From the NCBI RefSeq assembly GCF_016638705.1, contig NZ_CP067341.1, positions 1,615,501 through 1,679,500 of the forward strand: DNA of 64,000 bases, written 5' to 3'. Numbering within the stretch: position 1 is the stretch's first letter; each line of letters begins with the position of its first letter. This DNA comes from Lysinibacillus agricola. Lineage in GTDB: Bacteria; Bacillota; Bacilli; Bacillales_A; Planococcaceae. Shown piece after piece: positions 27,175 to 34,819 of this stretch. The notes beneath the pieces were generated by a model. It did not search any database, was not told the DNA's origin, and saw only the letters and a list, made by a program, of their open reading frames with translations. The translations under genes were made by a program, and so were the position numbers.

Positions 27175-28041
27175 ATGAGTAATGTATCAGTAATAGGGTT
27201 AGGATCAATGGGAGCAGCACTGGCTCGTGTATTGCTTCAAAGTGGCCATCAAGTTACAGTATGGAATAGATCAATTGCAAGGGCGGAACCCCTTATTGAA
27301 GATGGAGCTATGCTTGCTTCCAGTATAGATAAGGCTATAAGCGCAAGCAAGGTCTCGATTATTTGCGTATCAGACTATAAGGCTTCATACAGTATTTTGG
27401 ATACTGAAGAAGTCAAAGCAGCCATTAAAGGGAAAGTGCTTGTCCAATTAAGCACAGGTAGTCCTCAGCAAGCGCGTGACAATGAAAAATGGGCTAAAGA
27501 TAATAATGTGGACTATCTCGATGGAGCAATAGCATCCTCACCACTGCAAATGGGTAAAATGGAATCAACAATTTTTACATCCGGTTCCATAACCGCTTTT
27601 CAACAGAGTGAACCATTTCTTAAATCTTTAGCAGGAAACATCCCTTATCTTGGGGAGCAAGTTAGCGCAGCATCTTCTACAGAATTGGCTTTCCTTTCAT
27701 ACTTATTTGGTTCGTATATTGGATTCTTTCACGCTGCACGTATTCTCGAATCGGATGGGCTACGAGTAGATTCATTCGGTTCCATGATTGAAAATGTTTC
27801 CCAAGTTGTTGGTGAAGTGATCAAGTATGAGAGTGAAGTTGTTCAAACAGAATCTTACGATAATGCACAGAGCTCTATAAATATGTGTATGACGACAGTG
27901 GAACTCTTTATGGAACAAGCGCGCGAAGCCGGAATTAATAATGAATTTCCGAATTTTGCTCATGGGCTTTTTAAGAAGGCTTTGGATGCGGGCTACGGAA
28001 ATGAGGAACTTGGAGCTCTTATTAAAGTAATGCGAAAGTAA
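27175..28041 (+). CDS. NAD(P)-dependent oxidoreductase, imine-reductase-like
   Basis: A 288-residue member of the beta-hydroxyacid dehydrogenase superfamily. The nucleotide-binding GLGSMG is at residues 8-13 and WNRS near residue 32 suggests NADPH. The lysine that hydroxyacid dehydrogenases use is not present in the STELAFLSYLFGSY helix near residue 165, which points to the imine reductase branch. GGAGGA precedes the ATG; it starts 24 bases after the AlkC gene. A strong terminator follows. The physiological substrate cannot be read from the sequence. Confidence 0.85.
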   Translation: MSNVSVIGLGSMGAALARVLLQSGHQVTVWNRSIARAEPLIEDGAMLASSIDKAISASKVSIICVSDYKASYSILDTEEVKAAIKGKVLVQLSTGSPQQARDNEKWAKDNNVDYLDGAIASSPLQMGKMESTIFTSGSITAFQQSEPFLKSLAGNIPYLGEQVSAASSTELAFLSYLFGSYIGFFHAARILESDGLRVDSFGSMIENVSQVVGEVIKYESEVVQTESYDNAQSSINMCMTTVELFMEQAREAGINNEFPNFAHGLFKKALDAGYGNEELGALIKVMRK

Positions 28042-28069
28042 AATAGTTTGTAAAATTCTATAGGAATTG

Positions 28070-28100
28070 ATAAAGACCACTCGAGATGAGTGGTCTTTAT
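28070..28100 (+). terminator. Terminator of the oxidoreductase gene
   Basis: ATAAAGACCACTC and GAGTGGTCTTTAT form a perfect 13-bp stem with a 5-base loop. A group II intron remnant starts 5 bases downstream. Confidence 0.9.
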
Positions 28101-28104
28101 GTAT

Positions 28105-28170
28105 GTGCGCCAAGGATGGACGTAATCTACAGGGTGCAAGTCCCGAAACATTAAGGAGTGTGGAATAAAC
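28105..28170 (+). mobile_element. Group II intron 5' end remnant (class C type)
   Basis: It begins GTGCGCC, matching the conserved GUGYG intron start, and continues with the domain I landmarks ATCTACAGGGTGCAAGTCCC and a GAAACATTAAGG segment, which I recognise from bacterial class C introns. It begins just after the terminator stem at 28070-28100, where class C introns insert. No intron-encoded reverse transcriptase follows; the homology is lost by about 28170. Confidence 0.7.
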
Positions 28171-28250
28171 CCAAATTTCACTTGTTCGATGAAGCAGACA
28201 AACAATTATGGCATAATCGAAGGTCCTATTTGTTGCATCACAACCAACAG

Positions 28251-28496
28251 TTAAATTAAAAACACCGCCACTATGGTTGTAATCACAAGACCAATCGCCA
28301 CGGGCAATAAATTACGCCTTGCAAGTTCGAAGGGGCTAACGTTACAAATGGCAGCAGCCAGGATTAATGCCCAAGGAATGATTGTTCCTCCTCCAACAAA
28401 GATTGCTGTTATTTGTCCTAAAGCTGTTAAAGTTGCAGTACAGCCACCAATAGCAATACCGTCAAATATATAACTTTCAAGTAAACTTAATAAATA
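28251..28496 (-). pseudogene. C-terminal remnant of a membrane permease
   Basis: On the minus strand about 81 codons read as the last two or three spans of an ion or organic-acid permease, with GGCTATLTALGQITAIFVGG and IPWALILAAAICNVSPFE segments separated by one residue group, ending in FLI and a stop. It has no start, no ribosome-binding site, and an in-frame stop just upstream. It may be the 3' end of the permease whose 5' half survives at 33190 and 37004, which lies on the same strand. Confidence 0.65.
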
Positions 28497-28542
28497 CTAA
28501 TAGGTGGCTAAACGTTTTTGTTGTAATTCTTTATTTTGAAAA

Positions 28543-28571
28543 TGAACGATTTTTCCCAGTTAGTCGTATTA
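28543..28571 (+). promoter_or_regulatory. ECF sigma-type promoter before the SigY-like gene
   Basis: TGAACG, then 15 bases, then TCGTATTA. The TGAACG and CGTA elements fit an ECF (SigY-like) autoregulated promoter. The same two elements with the same spacing occur at 29714-29742. Confidence 0.75.
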
Positions 28572-28603
28572 CATATAAATCATTATTGTATGGAGTAGAT
28601 TTC

Positions 28604-29134
28604 ATGGATGAAAAGGATTTAATTCGAAAGGCGAAAAAAGGAGATACATTGGCTCTTTCGAAACTGCTACAACAGAATTATTCGTTCCTCGTAAAGTATT
28701 TAATGAAAGTTACCCTTCATCCACAAATCGCAGAAGATTTAACACAAGAGACGATGATGAAGTGTATTGAAAAAATCCAACTATATAATGGTGAATCCAA
28801 GTTTTCCTCATGGCTCATCACAATCGCAACGAACCTTTTTATCGATCAACAGCGTAGAAAGAAGCGGGAGAAAAACTGGCTAGAGCAGGAACAAGCACTC
28901 CGAAAAATGAAATGGAATGTAGCCAATATGAACGAAGAATGGACTGATGTACTTGATGTACTTGCTCAAATTAATGAAGAAATACGTATGCCAATCGTGC
29001 TAAAGCATTATTACGGATATTCATATGAGGAAATCGGAAAAATGATGGGTATTGCAGAAGGAACAGTAAAATCTCGAGTTTCAAATGGTCTAAAAAATGT
29101 ACGAAAGGAGTTGGCTGAACTTGAAGGAGTATGA
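28604..29134 (+). CDS. sigY: ECF RNA polymerase sigma factor, SigY-like
   Basis: A 176-residue ECF sigma factor. Region 2 (AEDLTQETMMKCIEKIQLY, about residues 42-60; FSSWLITIATNLFID) binds the -10, and region 4 (YSYEEIGKMMGIAEGTVKSRV, about residues 135-155) binds the -35. I use the ATG at 28604 with GGAG 8 bases upstream, rather than the TTG at 28586. The following two genes match the YxlC and YxlD regulators of Bacillus SigY, identifying the module. It appears to control its own promoter at 28543-28571. Confidence 0.9.
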   Translation: MDEKDLIRKAKKGDTLALSKLLQQNYSFLVKYLMKVTLHPQIAEDLTQETMMKCIEKIQLYNGESKFSSWLITIATNLFIDQQRRKKREKNWLEQEQALRKMKWNVANMNEEWTDVLDVLAQINEEIRMPIVLKHYYGYSYEEIGKMMGIAEGTVKSRVSNGLKNVRKELAELEGV

Positions 29135-29465
29135 TTCTAAAAATAGTAATTCTATGTTGGATGATGAAGATGAATTAACGGTTAAGCAATTAATAGATGA
29201 TTTAGAAAAACTGGATCAATGGAATCCAGTATCTACTCCAAACTTACAATGGTTTCAACAAAATGTTGAATTAGAGAAAAAAAGAATACGAAAAAAACAA
29301 TGGAAAGACCTCCTCACGTTTATGTCTGTTGCAGTATTTGTGCTTTCGGTTGGGATTGCTGTCGTTTATCGTCAGCCAATTCTTATTCTTTATTTTCAGC
29401 TTGTGGGGATTATCTTATTGCCCTTAGCTCTTAACAAAACTAGAAAGAAGGTCAGTAATGAATGA
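29121..29465 (+). CDS. yxlC: YxlC-like anti-sigma factor
   Basis: About 114 residues: a soluble acidic N-terminal half followed by two membrane spans near residues 68-108 (LLTFMSVAVFVLSVGIAVVY and the next segment). This is the YxlC architecture, the membrane-bound negative regulator of SigY. The TTG at 29121 follows AAAGGAG at 10 bases; an in-frame ATG at 29097 lies inside the sigma gene before that site. It overlaps both neighbours, as in the Bacillus operon. Confidence 0.8.
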   Translation: MKEYDSKNSNSMLDDEDELTVKQLIDDLEKLDQWNPVSTPNLQWFQQNVELEKKRIRKKQWKDLLTFMSVAVFVLSVGIAVVYRQPILILYFQLVGIILLPLALNKTRKKVSNE

Positions 29466-29686
29466 TCTCAAACAAACTAAGTAGCACACCGCTTTGGTTA
29501 TGCGTCGTGATTGCATTCATTCTGATTTGTCAGAGCTCATGGATGTTTTGGGATGCACGGAAGAGGGGACACAATGCTTGGCTATGGGGCTTTTTAGGCC
29601 TTATTACATTTCCAACGTATCTTATTATCTATCTTATTTTTGCAAGAAAAATATTTAAAAGAAAGGTCTCAGGTTCAAATTCCTGA
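29462..29686 (+). CDS. yxlD: YxlD-like membrane protein, PLDc_N type
   Basis: A 74-residue protein with two membrane helices and the WGFLGLITFPTYLIIYLIF-type PLDc_N signature. In B. subtilis YxlD is needed with YxlC to keep SigY inactive. It overlaps the YxlC gene by 4 bases (ATGA). The operon stops here: the YxlEFG exporter genes of the B. subtilis operon are missing, although a YxlEFG-like set sits at 19723-21644. Confidence 0.8.
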   Translation: MISNKLSSTPLWLCVVIAFILICQSSWMFWDARKRGHNAWLWGFLGLITFPTYLIIYLIFARKIFKRKVSGSNS

Positions 29687-29697
29687 GATTTTTTTTA
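29667..29697 (+). terminator. Terminator of the sigma factor operon
   Basis: TCTCAGG and CCTGAGA flank an 8-base loop, followed by eight T. The stem includes the stop codon of the YxlD-like gene. Confidence 0.9.
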
Positions 29698-29713
29698 TTT
29701 ATTTTTTCGTAAG

Positions 29714-29742
29714 TGAACGATTAGTCGAACGTAATCGTATTA
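29714..29742 (+). promoter_or_regulatory. Second ECF sigma-type promoter, before the CPBP gene
   Basis: TGAACG, 15 bases, TCGTATTA: identical elements and spacing to 28543-28571. It lies between the terminator of the sigma operon and the CPBP gene, and so adds the latter to the predicted regulon. Confidence 0.7.
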
Positions 29743-29777
29743 AGGGTGAATAAACAATTTGGAGGAGGGAAACAAGA

Positions 29778-29810
29778 ATGAACTGTTTAATAGAGTCTTA
29801 TAGTAAATAA
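29778..29810 (+). CDS. Possible leader peptide of 10 residues
   Basis: ATG followed by nine codons (MNCLIESYSK) and TAA, preceded by an excellent GGAGGAGGG ribosome-binding site. It lies between the sigma-type promoter and the CPBP gene. It could be a translated leader or the leftover start of a lost gene. Confidence 0.35.
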   Translation: MNCLIESYSK

Positions 29811-29862
29811 AACAAATATTGATATTTATATGAATCTTATACTGAAATCAAGGAGGTTACTT

Positions 29863-30663
29863 ATGACAAAGCAAAAAAGTGTTAAAGGACTATTCATTTA
29901 TCTCTTGCTTGGAATCATTGCATTCGTTCCCTTATATCTTAAGGCACTATCGACACTATCGACAAACCCGGCCCAATTAGAGCAAGCGAGGGAAATGATG
30001 GGGATTTCAGGATCACCTGAAATGTTAGCCTTACTTGGCACACTTCCCAATTATATTTTCTTACTCATTGCTCTTGTTATAGGTTTTTTTACTGCTCATA
30101 AAGTTGGTTTAAAATCTGTGATTATGCACCCGAATGCTAGAGAAAAGTCAAAGTCAGAGTGGATAAAAGGTATTAAACTAGCTATCATACTCGGTTCGAT
30201 TGCAGGAGTTGTTATAAGAGGATTCGATTATCTTTTATTCCCACTCTTGCCGGAGGGTCTAAAAGAACTAATACATCCTTATAATGCAATAGAATTTTTA
30301 GCAGCTTTACTCTACGGAGGGATTGTTGAGGAACTATTAATGCGTTTTGGGTTTATGAGCTTGTTGGTTTTTATTTTTTGGAAACTATTTGATCGAAAAT
30401 CAGCAAAACCTTCGAACTGGGTCTTTATCCTTGCAATATTTGTTAGCACATTATTATTTGCAATAGGTCACTATAGTGGAACTGCAAGTGTGATAGAAAT
30501 GACCGCATTCATTTGGTTCCGAATGATCTTATTGAATGGTTTACCCGGCTTCTTCTTTGGCTGGATTTATTGGAAGCACAATCTAGAACTTGCGATGCTT
30601 GCACATATGTTTGCTCATATTGCCATGAATTTTCTAATGTTGATTGTCTCCTTTTTTCTGTGA
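29863..30663 (+). CDS. CPBP family intramembrane glutamic endopeptidase
   Basis: About 266 residues with seven or eight membrane spans. The CPBP core is visible: VEELLMRFG (paired glutamates, arginine) near residue 160, FAIGH near residue 205 and a third motif with HMFAH near residue 250. I set the start at the ATG at 29863 because AAGGAGG lies just upstream; an ATG at 29830 has none. Unrelated in sequence to the CPBP protein at 2131-2775 beyond the motifs. The ECF-type promoter at 29714 suggests that SigY-like control extends to this protease. Confidence 0.85.
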   Translation: MTKQKSVKGLFIYLLLGIIAFVPLYLKALSTLSTNPAQLEQAREMMGISGSPEMLALLGTLPNYIFLLIALVIGFFTAHKVGLKSVIMHPNAREKSKSEWIKGIKLAIILGSIAGVVIRGFDYLLFPLLPEGLKELIHPYNAIEFLAALLYGGIVEELLMRFGFMSLLVFIFWKLFDRKSAKPSNWVFILAIFVSTLLFAIGHYSGTASVIEMTAFIWFRMILLNGLPGFFFGWIYWKHNLELAMLAHMFAHIAMNFLMLIVSFFL

Positions 30664-30742
30664 AAAAAACTTTTTCATGTAAGGGTTGGGAGCAATCGCT
30701 CATGAAGGTTTTATGTAAAAATATATATGGTGCATATACACT

Positions 30743-30770
30743 TTGAAAATTTGCTTGTGTAAAATATAAC
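30743..30770 (+). promoter_or_regulatory. Promoter of the KTR-domain gene
   Basis: TTGAAA (30743-30748) and TATAAC (30765-30770) with 16-bp spacing, about 35 bases before the start codon. Confidence 0.55.
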
Positions 30771-30805
30771 TATATGAGGAGCTAGACAGGAAAGGAGAAG
30801 GGTAT

Positions 30806-30997
30806 ATGAGTGCAAAAAGCAAATGGATATACTGCCCAATTTGTAGTTCAAAAACACGCACTAAAGTATATGCGAATACAATATTAATTAGTTTTCCTCT
30901 TTACTGTCCAAAATGTAAACAAGAAAGTTTAGTAAACATAAAAAAATTTAAAATTATCATAGTTAAAGAGCCAGACGCTAAGACGCAGAGCCGATAA
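30806..30997 (+). CDS. Cysteine-rich KTR domain protein
   Basis: A 63-residue protein with two CxxC pairs (YCPICSSKTR near residue 9 and YCPKCKQES near residue 32) that would bind one zinc, and the KTR triplet after the first pair. These match the cysteine-rich KTR family, often found in Firmicutes accessory DNA and near integrative elements. AAAGGAG precedes the ATG. Its function is not established; nucleic-acid binding is likely from the fold. Confidence 0.85.
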   Translation: MSAKSKWIYCPICSSKTRTKVYANTILISFPLYCPKCKQESLVNIKKFKIIIVKEPDAKTQSR

Positions 30998-31025
30998 ATT
31001 GAGATATATGTTAACCTCAATATAA

Positions 31026-31442
31026 ATCCTATATGGTTTTAATACGTTACTTCAAGCAACTGGATTTAATCGAATCATCAATGGGCTGCTACCTTCTGAT
31101 CAAACAGTTGAAAATGGCTATACCGAAAAAGAAATCAGTGATAATAAATTATTTTCTTATCATGTTGTCAACGATACGATCATTAATCAGGCTTTGAGTT
31201 TAAATGACAATGTCAATGAGGTAAACAGCATCGTCTTCCCTTCAGAAGTACCTGTACTGAAACTAATATCCTCAGTTTCTCAAAAACAAGTAAAAGATGG
31301 AGAAGAGATTCAAAAAAATCACTTAAATCGACTTGGTGCAAATGCTGAGTCCAAAATTATTGACGGCTCTCATTTATTCTATCAAACTAACGTTACAGAT
31401 ATCAGTGATGCCACAAGTAATTTCCTTAAAAAAATCAACTAA
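31026..31442 (+). pseudogene. Alpha/beta hydrolase remnant (C-terminal part)
   Basis: An open frame of 138 codons without a start, bounded upstream by a stop. It reads as the cap and C-terminal part of an alpha/beta hydrolase: NGLLPSDQTV, VPVLKLISSV for the strand before the acid, and DGSHLFYQTN carrying the catalytic-histidine loop. The nucleophile elbow and N-terminal half are missing. There is an in-frame ATG at the normal position for neither a start nor a ribosome-binding site. A good terminator follows. Confidence 0.7.
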
Positions 31443-31466
31443 GGACTTGTAACAAATACAGACTAA

Positions 31467-31500
31467 AGGGAGCTAGAACTATAATCTCAGCTCCCTTTTT
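31467..31500 (+). terminator. Terminator after the hydrolase remnant
   Basis: AGGGAGCT and AGCTCCCT arms around a 14-base loop, followed by five T. Confidence 0.75.
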
Positions 31501-31916
31501 ATCTTTAGATATGAATGTACTTCAACAAACGCACCATGTTAGTGCAACGTCTTTGTATTGTTTAAGTTTGTCACAAGCAAAGCGAAGATTGTTTAAGCTT
31601 GATTGAATTTTTTTACATATAAATGTTCAGAAATATCATTTGGATTTATTTCAGAAAGATCAATATCAATTTTCCCATCACGACTAAACTCAGTAAATGT
31701 CTCCATTGCAAATTTATATGCCTTTGTTAATTCAATTGTTAAAACACTTGCTAATAAGATGTTGGAATGAAATTTTATGGAAGGTAGATGAGGAATCTGT
31801 ATCAAAAAGCAGTAAAGGATTCTGTAGTTTTAAATGGTAAAATTAATTAAATTTGGAACGAATATTTATTTCGTTCGTTCTTATAGTAATTCTAGAAAGT
31901 AAGGAGGGGGTAAACA
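31501..31916. other. Intergenic region
   Basis: About 415 bases. A minus-strand frame near 31593-31805 (70 codons) has protein-like composition (KAYKFAMETFTEFSRDGKI) but no start or ribosome-binding site and may be an old gene fragment. Nothing else is evident. Confidence 0.45.
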
Positions 31917-32102
31917 ATGCTCAGTAAAAAAGGTATATTATCAACATTATTTTCAGTAGTAGGGCTTATTTGTGTAGCATGTTTTTATTACTTTCAACTT
32001 AAAACTGCTTGGCTATTCTTCGTTGGAGCTATTATGTTCGTCATGAGTTTTAAAAAAAGGGAAAAAGGATTTTGGGAGTATACTCCTATGATCTGTTTTT
32101 GA
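31917..32102 (+). CDS. Small membrane protein, hypothetical
   Basis: A 61-residue protein with two hydrophobic helices (about residues 8-27 and 29-44) and a basic turn. The very strong AAGGAGGGGG ribosome-binding site and a terminator downstream argue that it is expressed. No family recognised. It stands alone between two remnants and a lipoprotein gene. Confidence 0.6.
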   Translation: MLSKKGILSTLFSVVGLICVACFYYFQLKTAWLFFVGAIMFVMSFKKREKGFWEYTPMICF

Positions 32103-32163
32103 GATTTAATCATTGCGTTTCATTGTCAATCGTACTACTTGTGTTTATGGGCGAAACTTGAAC

Positions 32164-32192
32164 GACTCCCACTTATAGGAGTGGGAGTCTTC
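32164..32192 (+). terminator. Terminator of the small membrane protein gene
   Basis: GACTCCCACT and AGTGGGAGTC form a perfect 10-bp stem with a 6-base loop, followed by TTC. Confidence 0.75.
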
Positions 32193-32266
32193 TGTCGGAA
32201 AGTAATTCATTGTGAACATGGGAGTAATATGAAATAATTCCTGACAAATTGATTGGAGGAGTAAAA

Positions 32267-32881
32267 ATGCAAGGCTTTAAACGCTACTGCTCGTTTGTAA
32301 TTCTTATCTTGTTGTTAACAGGGTGTGCGGGTGTGGAAAAAGATAAAACGTCCTCAAATGCGAAGATAACTATTGAGCCATATAACATGAGTGAAAAAGA
32401 AAGTCTGCTTATTAGCAAATCAGGGGTAGGAAATATTGAATTTTTTAAACTAAATGGCACTTTAACCGAAGAGGATGATTTGCAAATCTCAGTGGAAGTA
32501 TTTGAAAAAGGTAAGTTTAAAGAAGAATTGCTAAAGACCTGGGATGACCCCGAAAAAAATTATAAAGATATCCTCATTTCATTTGGAATAAGTGACTTTA
32601 ATGATGAAGTTCGTCCCTTAAAATTGATATCTGGCATACCTTCTGGGCTTGCTACGACGAATTATTCAAATAACATGACGTCTTCTTCTTTCAGTAATTT
32701 AGTAGGCGAAAAGGTTACTTTAAAGAAAAACAAACCTGTTTATTTAGCGGCATGGCTAGGCACTACAAAAAACGAGCTGCGTTCTGTAGGAAGCGAAAAT
32801 GGCGAATTACCTGCTGGCATTGAAGAAGCTGAGCTCTCATTTTTATACAGAGTATTATGGACTGATAAAGAAAAGAATTAA
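32267..32881 (+). CDS. Lipoprotein, hypothetical
   Basis: About 204 residues. A signal peptide with lipobox LLTGC (cysteine about residue 20) targets the protein to the outer face of the membrane. The mature part is mixed alpha/beta, with no recognised domain. I use the ATG at 32267, with GGAGGAG upstream, rather than the ATG at 32249. Monocistronic. A role in envelope biology is the most one can say. Confidence 0.75.
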   Translation: MQGFKRYCSFVILILLLTGCAGVEKDKTSSNAKITIEPYNMSEKESLLISKSGVGNIEFFKLNGTLTEEDDLQISVEVFEKGKFKEELLKTWDDPEKNYKDILISFGISDFNDEVRPLKLISGIPSGLATTNYSNNMTSSSFSNLVGEKVTLKKNKPVYLAAWLGTTKNELRSVGSENGELPAGIEEAELSFLYRVLWTDKEKN

Positions 32882-33119
32882 CATTAGCAGTGTAATCGGA
32901 ATAAGGAGATACGGGACCTGGTATTATATATTGGGTTATTCGATTAACGGGTACTTTAGTGAAATAAGGAGTACAAAAATAATCAAACTTTATTAAAAAT
33001 CTAATACTAAATAAAAAAGGTTAAAATCAATTTTGAATAATATTTTTCGGAATGGAGTTTGTTTAAGTTGCTATTAAAAAAATCTGATTTCAAATCAAGC
33101 ATTACTCAATAATAGAAAG

Positions 33120-33147
33120 GCTTAGGAGTTGTTCCTAAGCTTTTTTT
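33120..33147 (+). terminator. Terminator hairpin inside the duplicated unit
   Basis: GCTTAGGA and TCCTAAGC with a T run. The same hairpin is duplicated at about 36934-36957, marking the 3' boundary of the repeated permease unit. Confidence 0.75.
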
Positions 33148-33189
33148 GAGGTTTTAAATGAAAGAAAAGTTATGAAAATAGCATTGGTT

Positions 33190-33684
33190 TTATGTATTTA
33201 AAAAGATTCCTTTGTTGGCGTTCGCCACACCAAGTGCTGGTAAGCCTGCACGTAGAGCAACAGGTAACAAAACCGCCCCTAAAAGTGCCACAGCTGGTGA
33301 TGGCCAAAAGAACCACGAAATAAACATCATTAACAGACCAATCGTCCAATAAGCGAGCGCAGGTGTTTTAATGATTTTCGTAAAAGGAGCAATCATGACC
33401 TCATTAATACCAGAAGTCATCATCACCCGACTCATGGCGACGATAATAGAAATAATAAGAATGATCGACAACAGCTCTGTAATGGCATAAATAAAACTGT
33501 TAAAAACACCACTAATGGATGCAGTTAAATCACCTGTAGCAACGATTGCTAGCATGAAGATGCCTAGTACACAAATGAGGGTGGTATCGCGACGTTTAAC
33601 CATAAATCCAATGATAAGGACAATAAAAACAACGTAAATCCAATGGAGAGCTGTGAATTCAATCCCCATACGTTTCCCCCTCAA
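33190..33684 (-). pseudogene. Truncated permease, copy 1 of a duplicated unit
   Basis: The 5' half (about 164 codons) of an ion or organic-acid permease with a GAGGGGGAA-type ribosome-binding site before MGIEFTALHW and at least four spans, ending at a stop after ANKGIFLNT where the protein should continue. The unit 33112-33733, including the terminator and the upstream promoter-like region, recurs at 36926-37547. From about 33362 to 33733 the copies are essentially identical, whereas the 3' third differs by roughly one base in six. Confidence 0.8.
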
Positions 33685-33734
33685 AATTCGATCTGATTCT
33701 ATAGAATATGAAGGGGAAAAAAGTTGGTGATGGT

Positions 33735-34281
33735 TTTTTTTGTGGGCATTTGCTACTCCGAAATAAGTGAACAGCTTCTTTAAGAAAACTGTATTTTCTT
33801 GTGAAAAAAATACGATTGTGAAGGATTACACGTACACTAAAGGAGTCGTTTAGTGTAATATGTACGGTAGTAAATAATAGCCGTTATATGGAAATTATTT
33901 TTATGATTGATAAATTGAAAGGTGAGAGAGTCATTCTGTAGCTTTGAAATAAAGTTTGATAAAAAACACCTCTTAAACCTGTATTTTTCTGTAAATAAGA
34001 ATAATCCATTTTGAAAAAAGATTACTCAAAATGGATTGGATTATTCTTTAGCAGTTTTAAGTTAGATTTTATAAAAAAGTTTAATCATTTTCTACCTTCA
34101 ATCTTCCAAAATCGTGCCCTATGGTTGAACAAATATATATGTTCTCTCAAAGAGATCAGTTATATAGAAAAATTCTAGGTCATGGTTAAGTTTTTTACAC
34201 ATTTAAGTTGTTTACTTCACTTGAAGGTTAGTTAAGGATTTATGCTCCACTATTCCTTTTCTTAAATCATTTGTGACTGAC
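33735..34281. other. Intergenic region with two dyads
   Basis: No gene seen. A perfect operator-like palindrome, TACACTAAA and TTTAGTGTA around 7 bases, is at 33833-33857 with no obvious gene beside it. A long hairpin at 33997-34048 (AAGAATAATCCATTTTGA arm) is related to the terminator at 50251-50291. Confidence 0.55.
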
Positions 34282-34740
34282 CTATGAACCTTCACCAAAG
34301 TCTAGAGTACTTCCTGTTTCTACTAAAGTCTTTGTATTACTTAAAATCATCCACCAGGCCTTGTCGCTGTTCTCATAAGTGGAATCTCCTTCTTTCCACT
34401 GGTCTTGTATGACTGTCAATTTCGTGCATGAGCCAATAGGTTCTAAAAGATAAGAAATTCTTGACTCGAATGCATGATCATCTTCAATATAAGACTTTCC
34501 AGGATAGTGAGTAAATCGAAGTACCTTATTTGGTTCATATTCCAATACGTTTCCGTATACATGCACCGTTTTATCTCCATCTACTCCAGGACCGACATAC
34601 TCCAAAAGATCGCCCAGTTGAAATGTAGATTTTATGACGGACCCATAATAAATTTGTTTTGTACTCTCAGAAGAGATAAGTGCCTTCCAAACTTCCTCTG
34701 GTGTACCTGCAATATAAAATTGATACTTCAAATCCTTCAT
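34282..34740 (-). CDS. SRPBCC (AHSA1-like) domain protein
   Basis: About 152 residues with the START/SRPBCC helix-grip pattern: FYIAGTPEEVWKALISSE at the N-terminus, a central beta sheet (VLRFTHYPG) and a long C-terminal helix (WWMILSNTKTLVETG). These proteins bind hydrophobic ligands or co-chaperone partners. AGGAGG lies 10 bases before the ATG at 34740; an earlier frame extension has no site. The WYL regulator gene lies 70 bases upstream on the same strand but has its own terminator, so expression may be partly separate. Confidence 0.85.
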   Translation of the reverse strand: MKDLKYQFYIAGTPEEVWKALISSESTKQIYYGSVIKSTFQLGDLLEYVGPGVDGDKTVHVYGNVLEYEPNKVLRFTHYPGKSYIEDDHAFESRISYLLEPIGSCTKLTVIQDQWKEGDSTYENSDKAWWMILSNTKTLVETGSTLDFGEGS

Positions 34741-34785
34741 GATTTTTATGCCTCCTAAAAATTTAATTTGGAACATGTACATTAT

Positions 34786-34819
34786 AAAAAAACTTCACTG
34801 ACAAGTACGGTCAGTGAAG
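34786..34819 (-). terminator. Terminator of the WYL regulator gene
   Basis: CTTCACTGAC and GTCAGTGAAG are perfect arms; on the minus strand the stem is followed by seven T. The stop codon of the WYL gene lies within the stem. Confidence 0.85.

Noticed and set aside
28273..28473. A plus-strand open frame of 66 codons
   Set aside because: Antisense shadow of the permease C-terminal remnant on the other strand.
31593..31805. A 70-codon minus-strand frame
   Set aside because: Somewhat protein-like, but starts at a TTG without a ribosome-binding site and matches nothing I recognise; noted only as a possible fragment.
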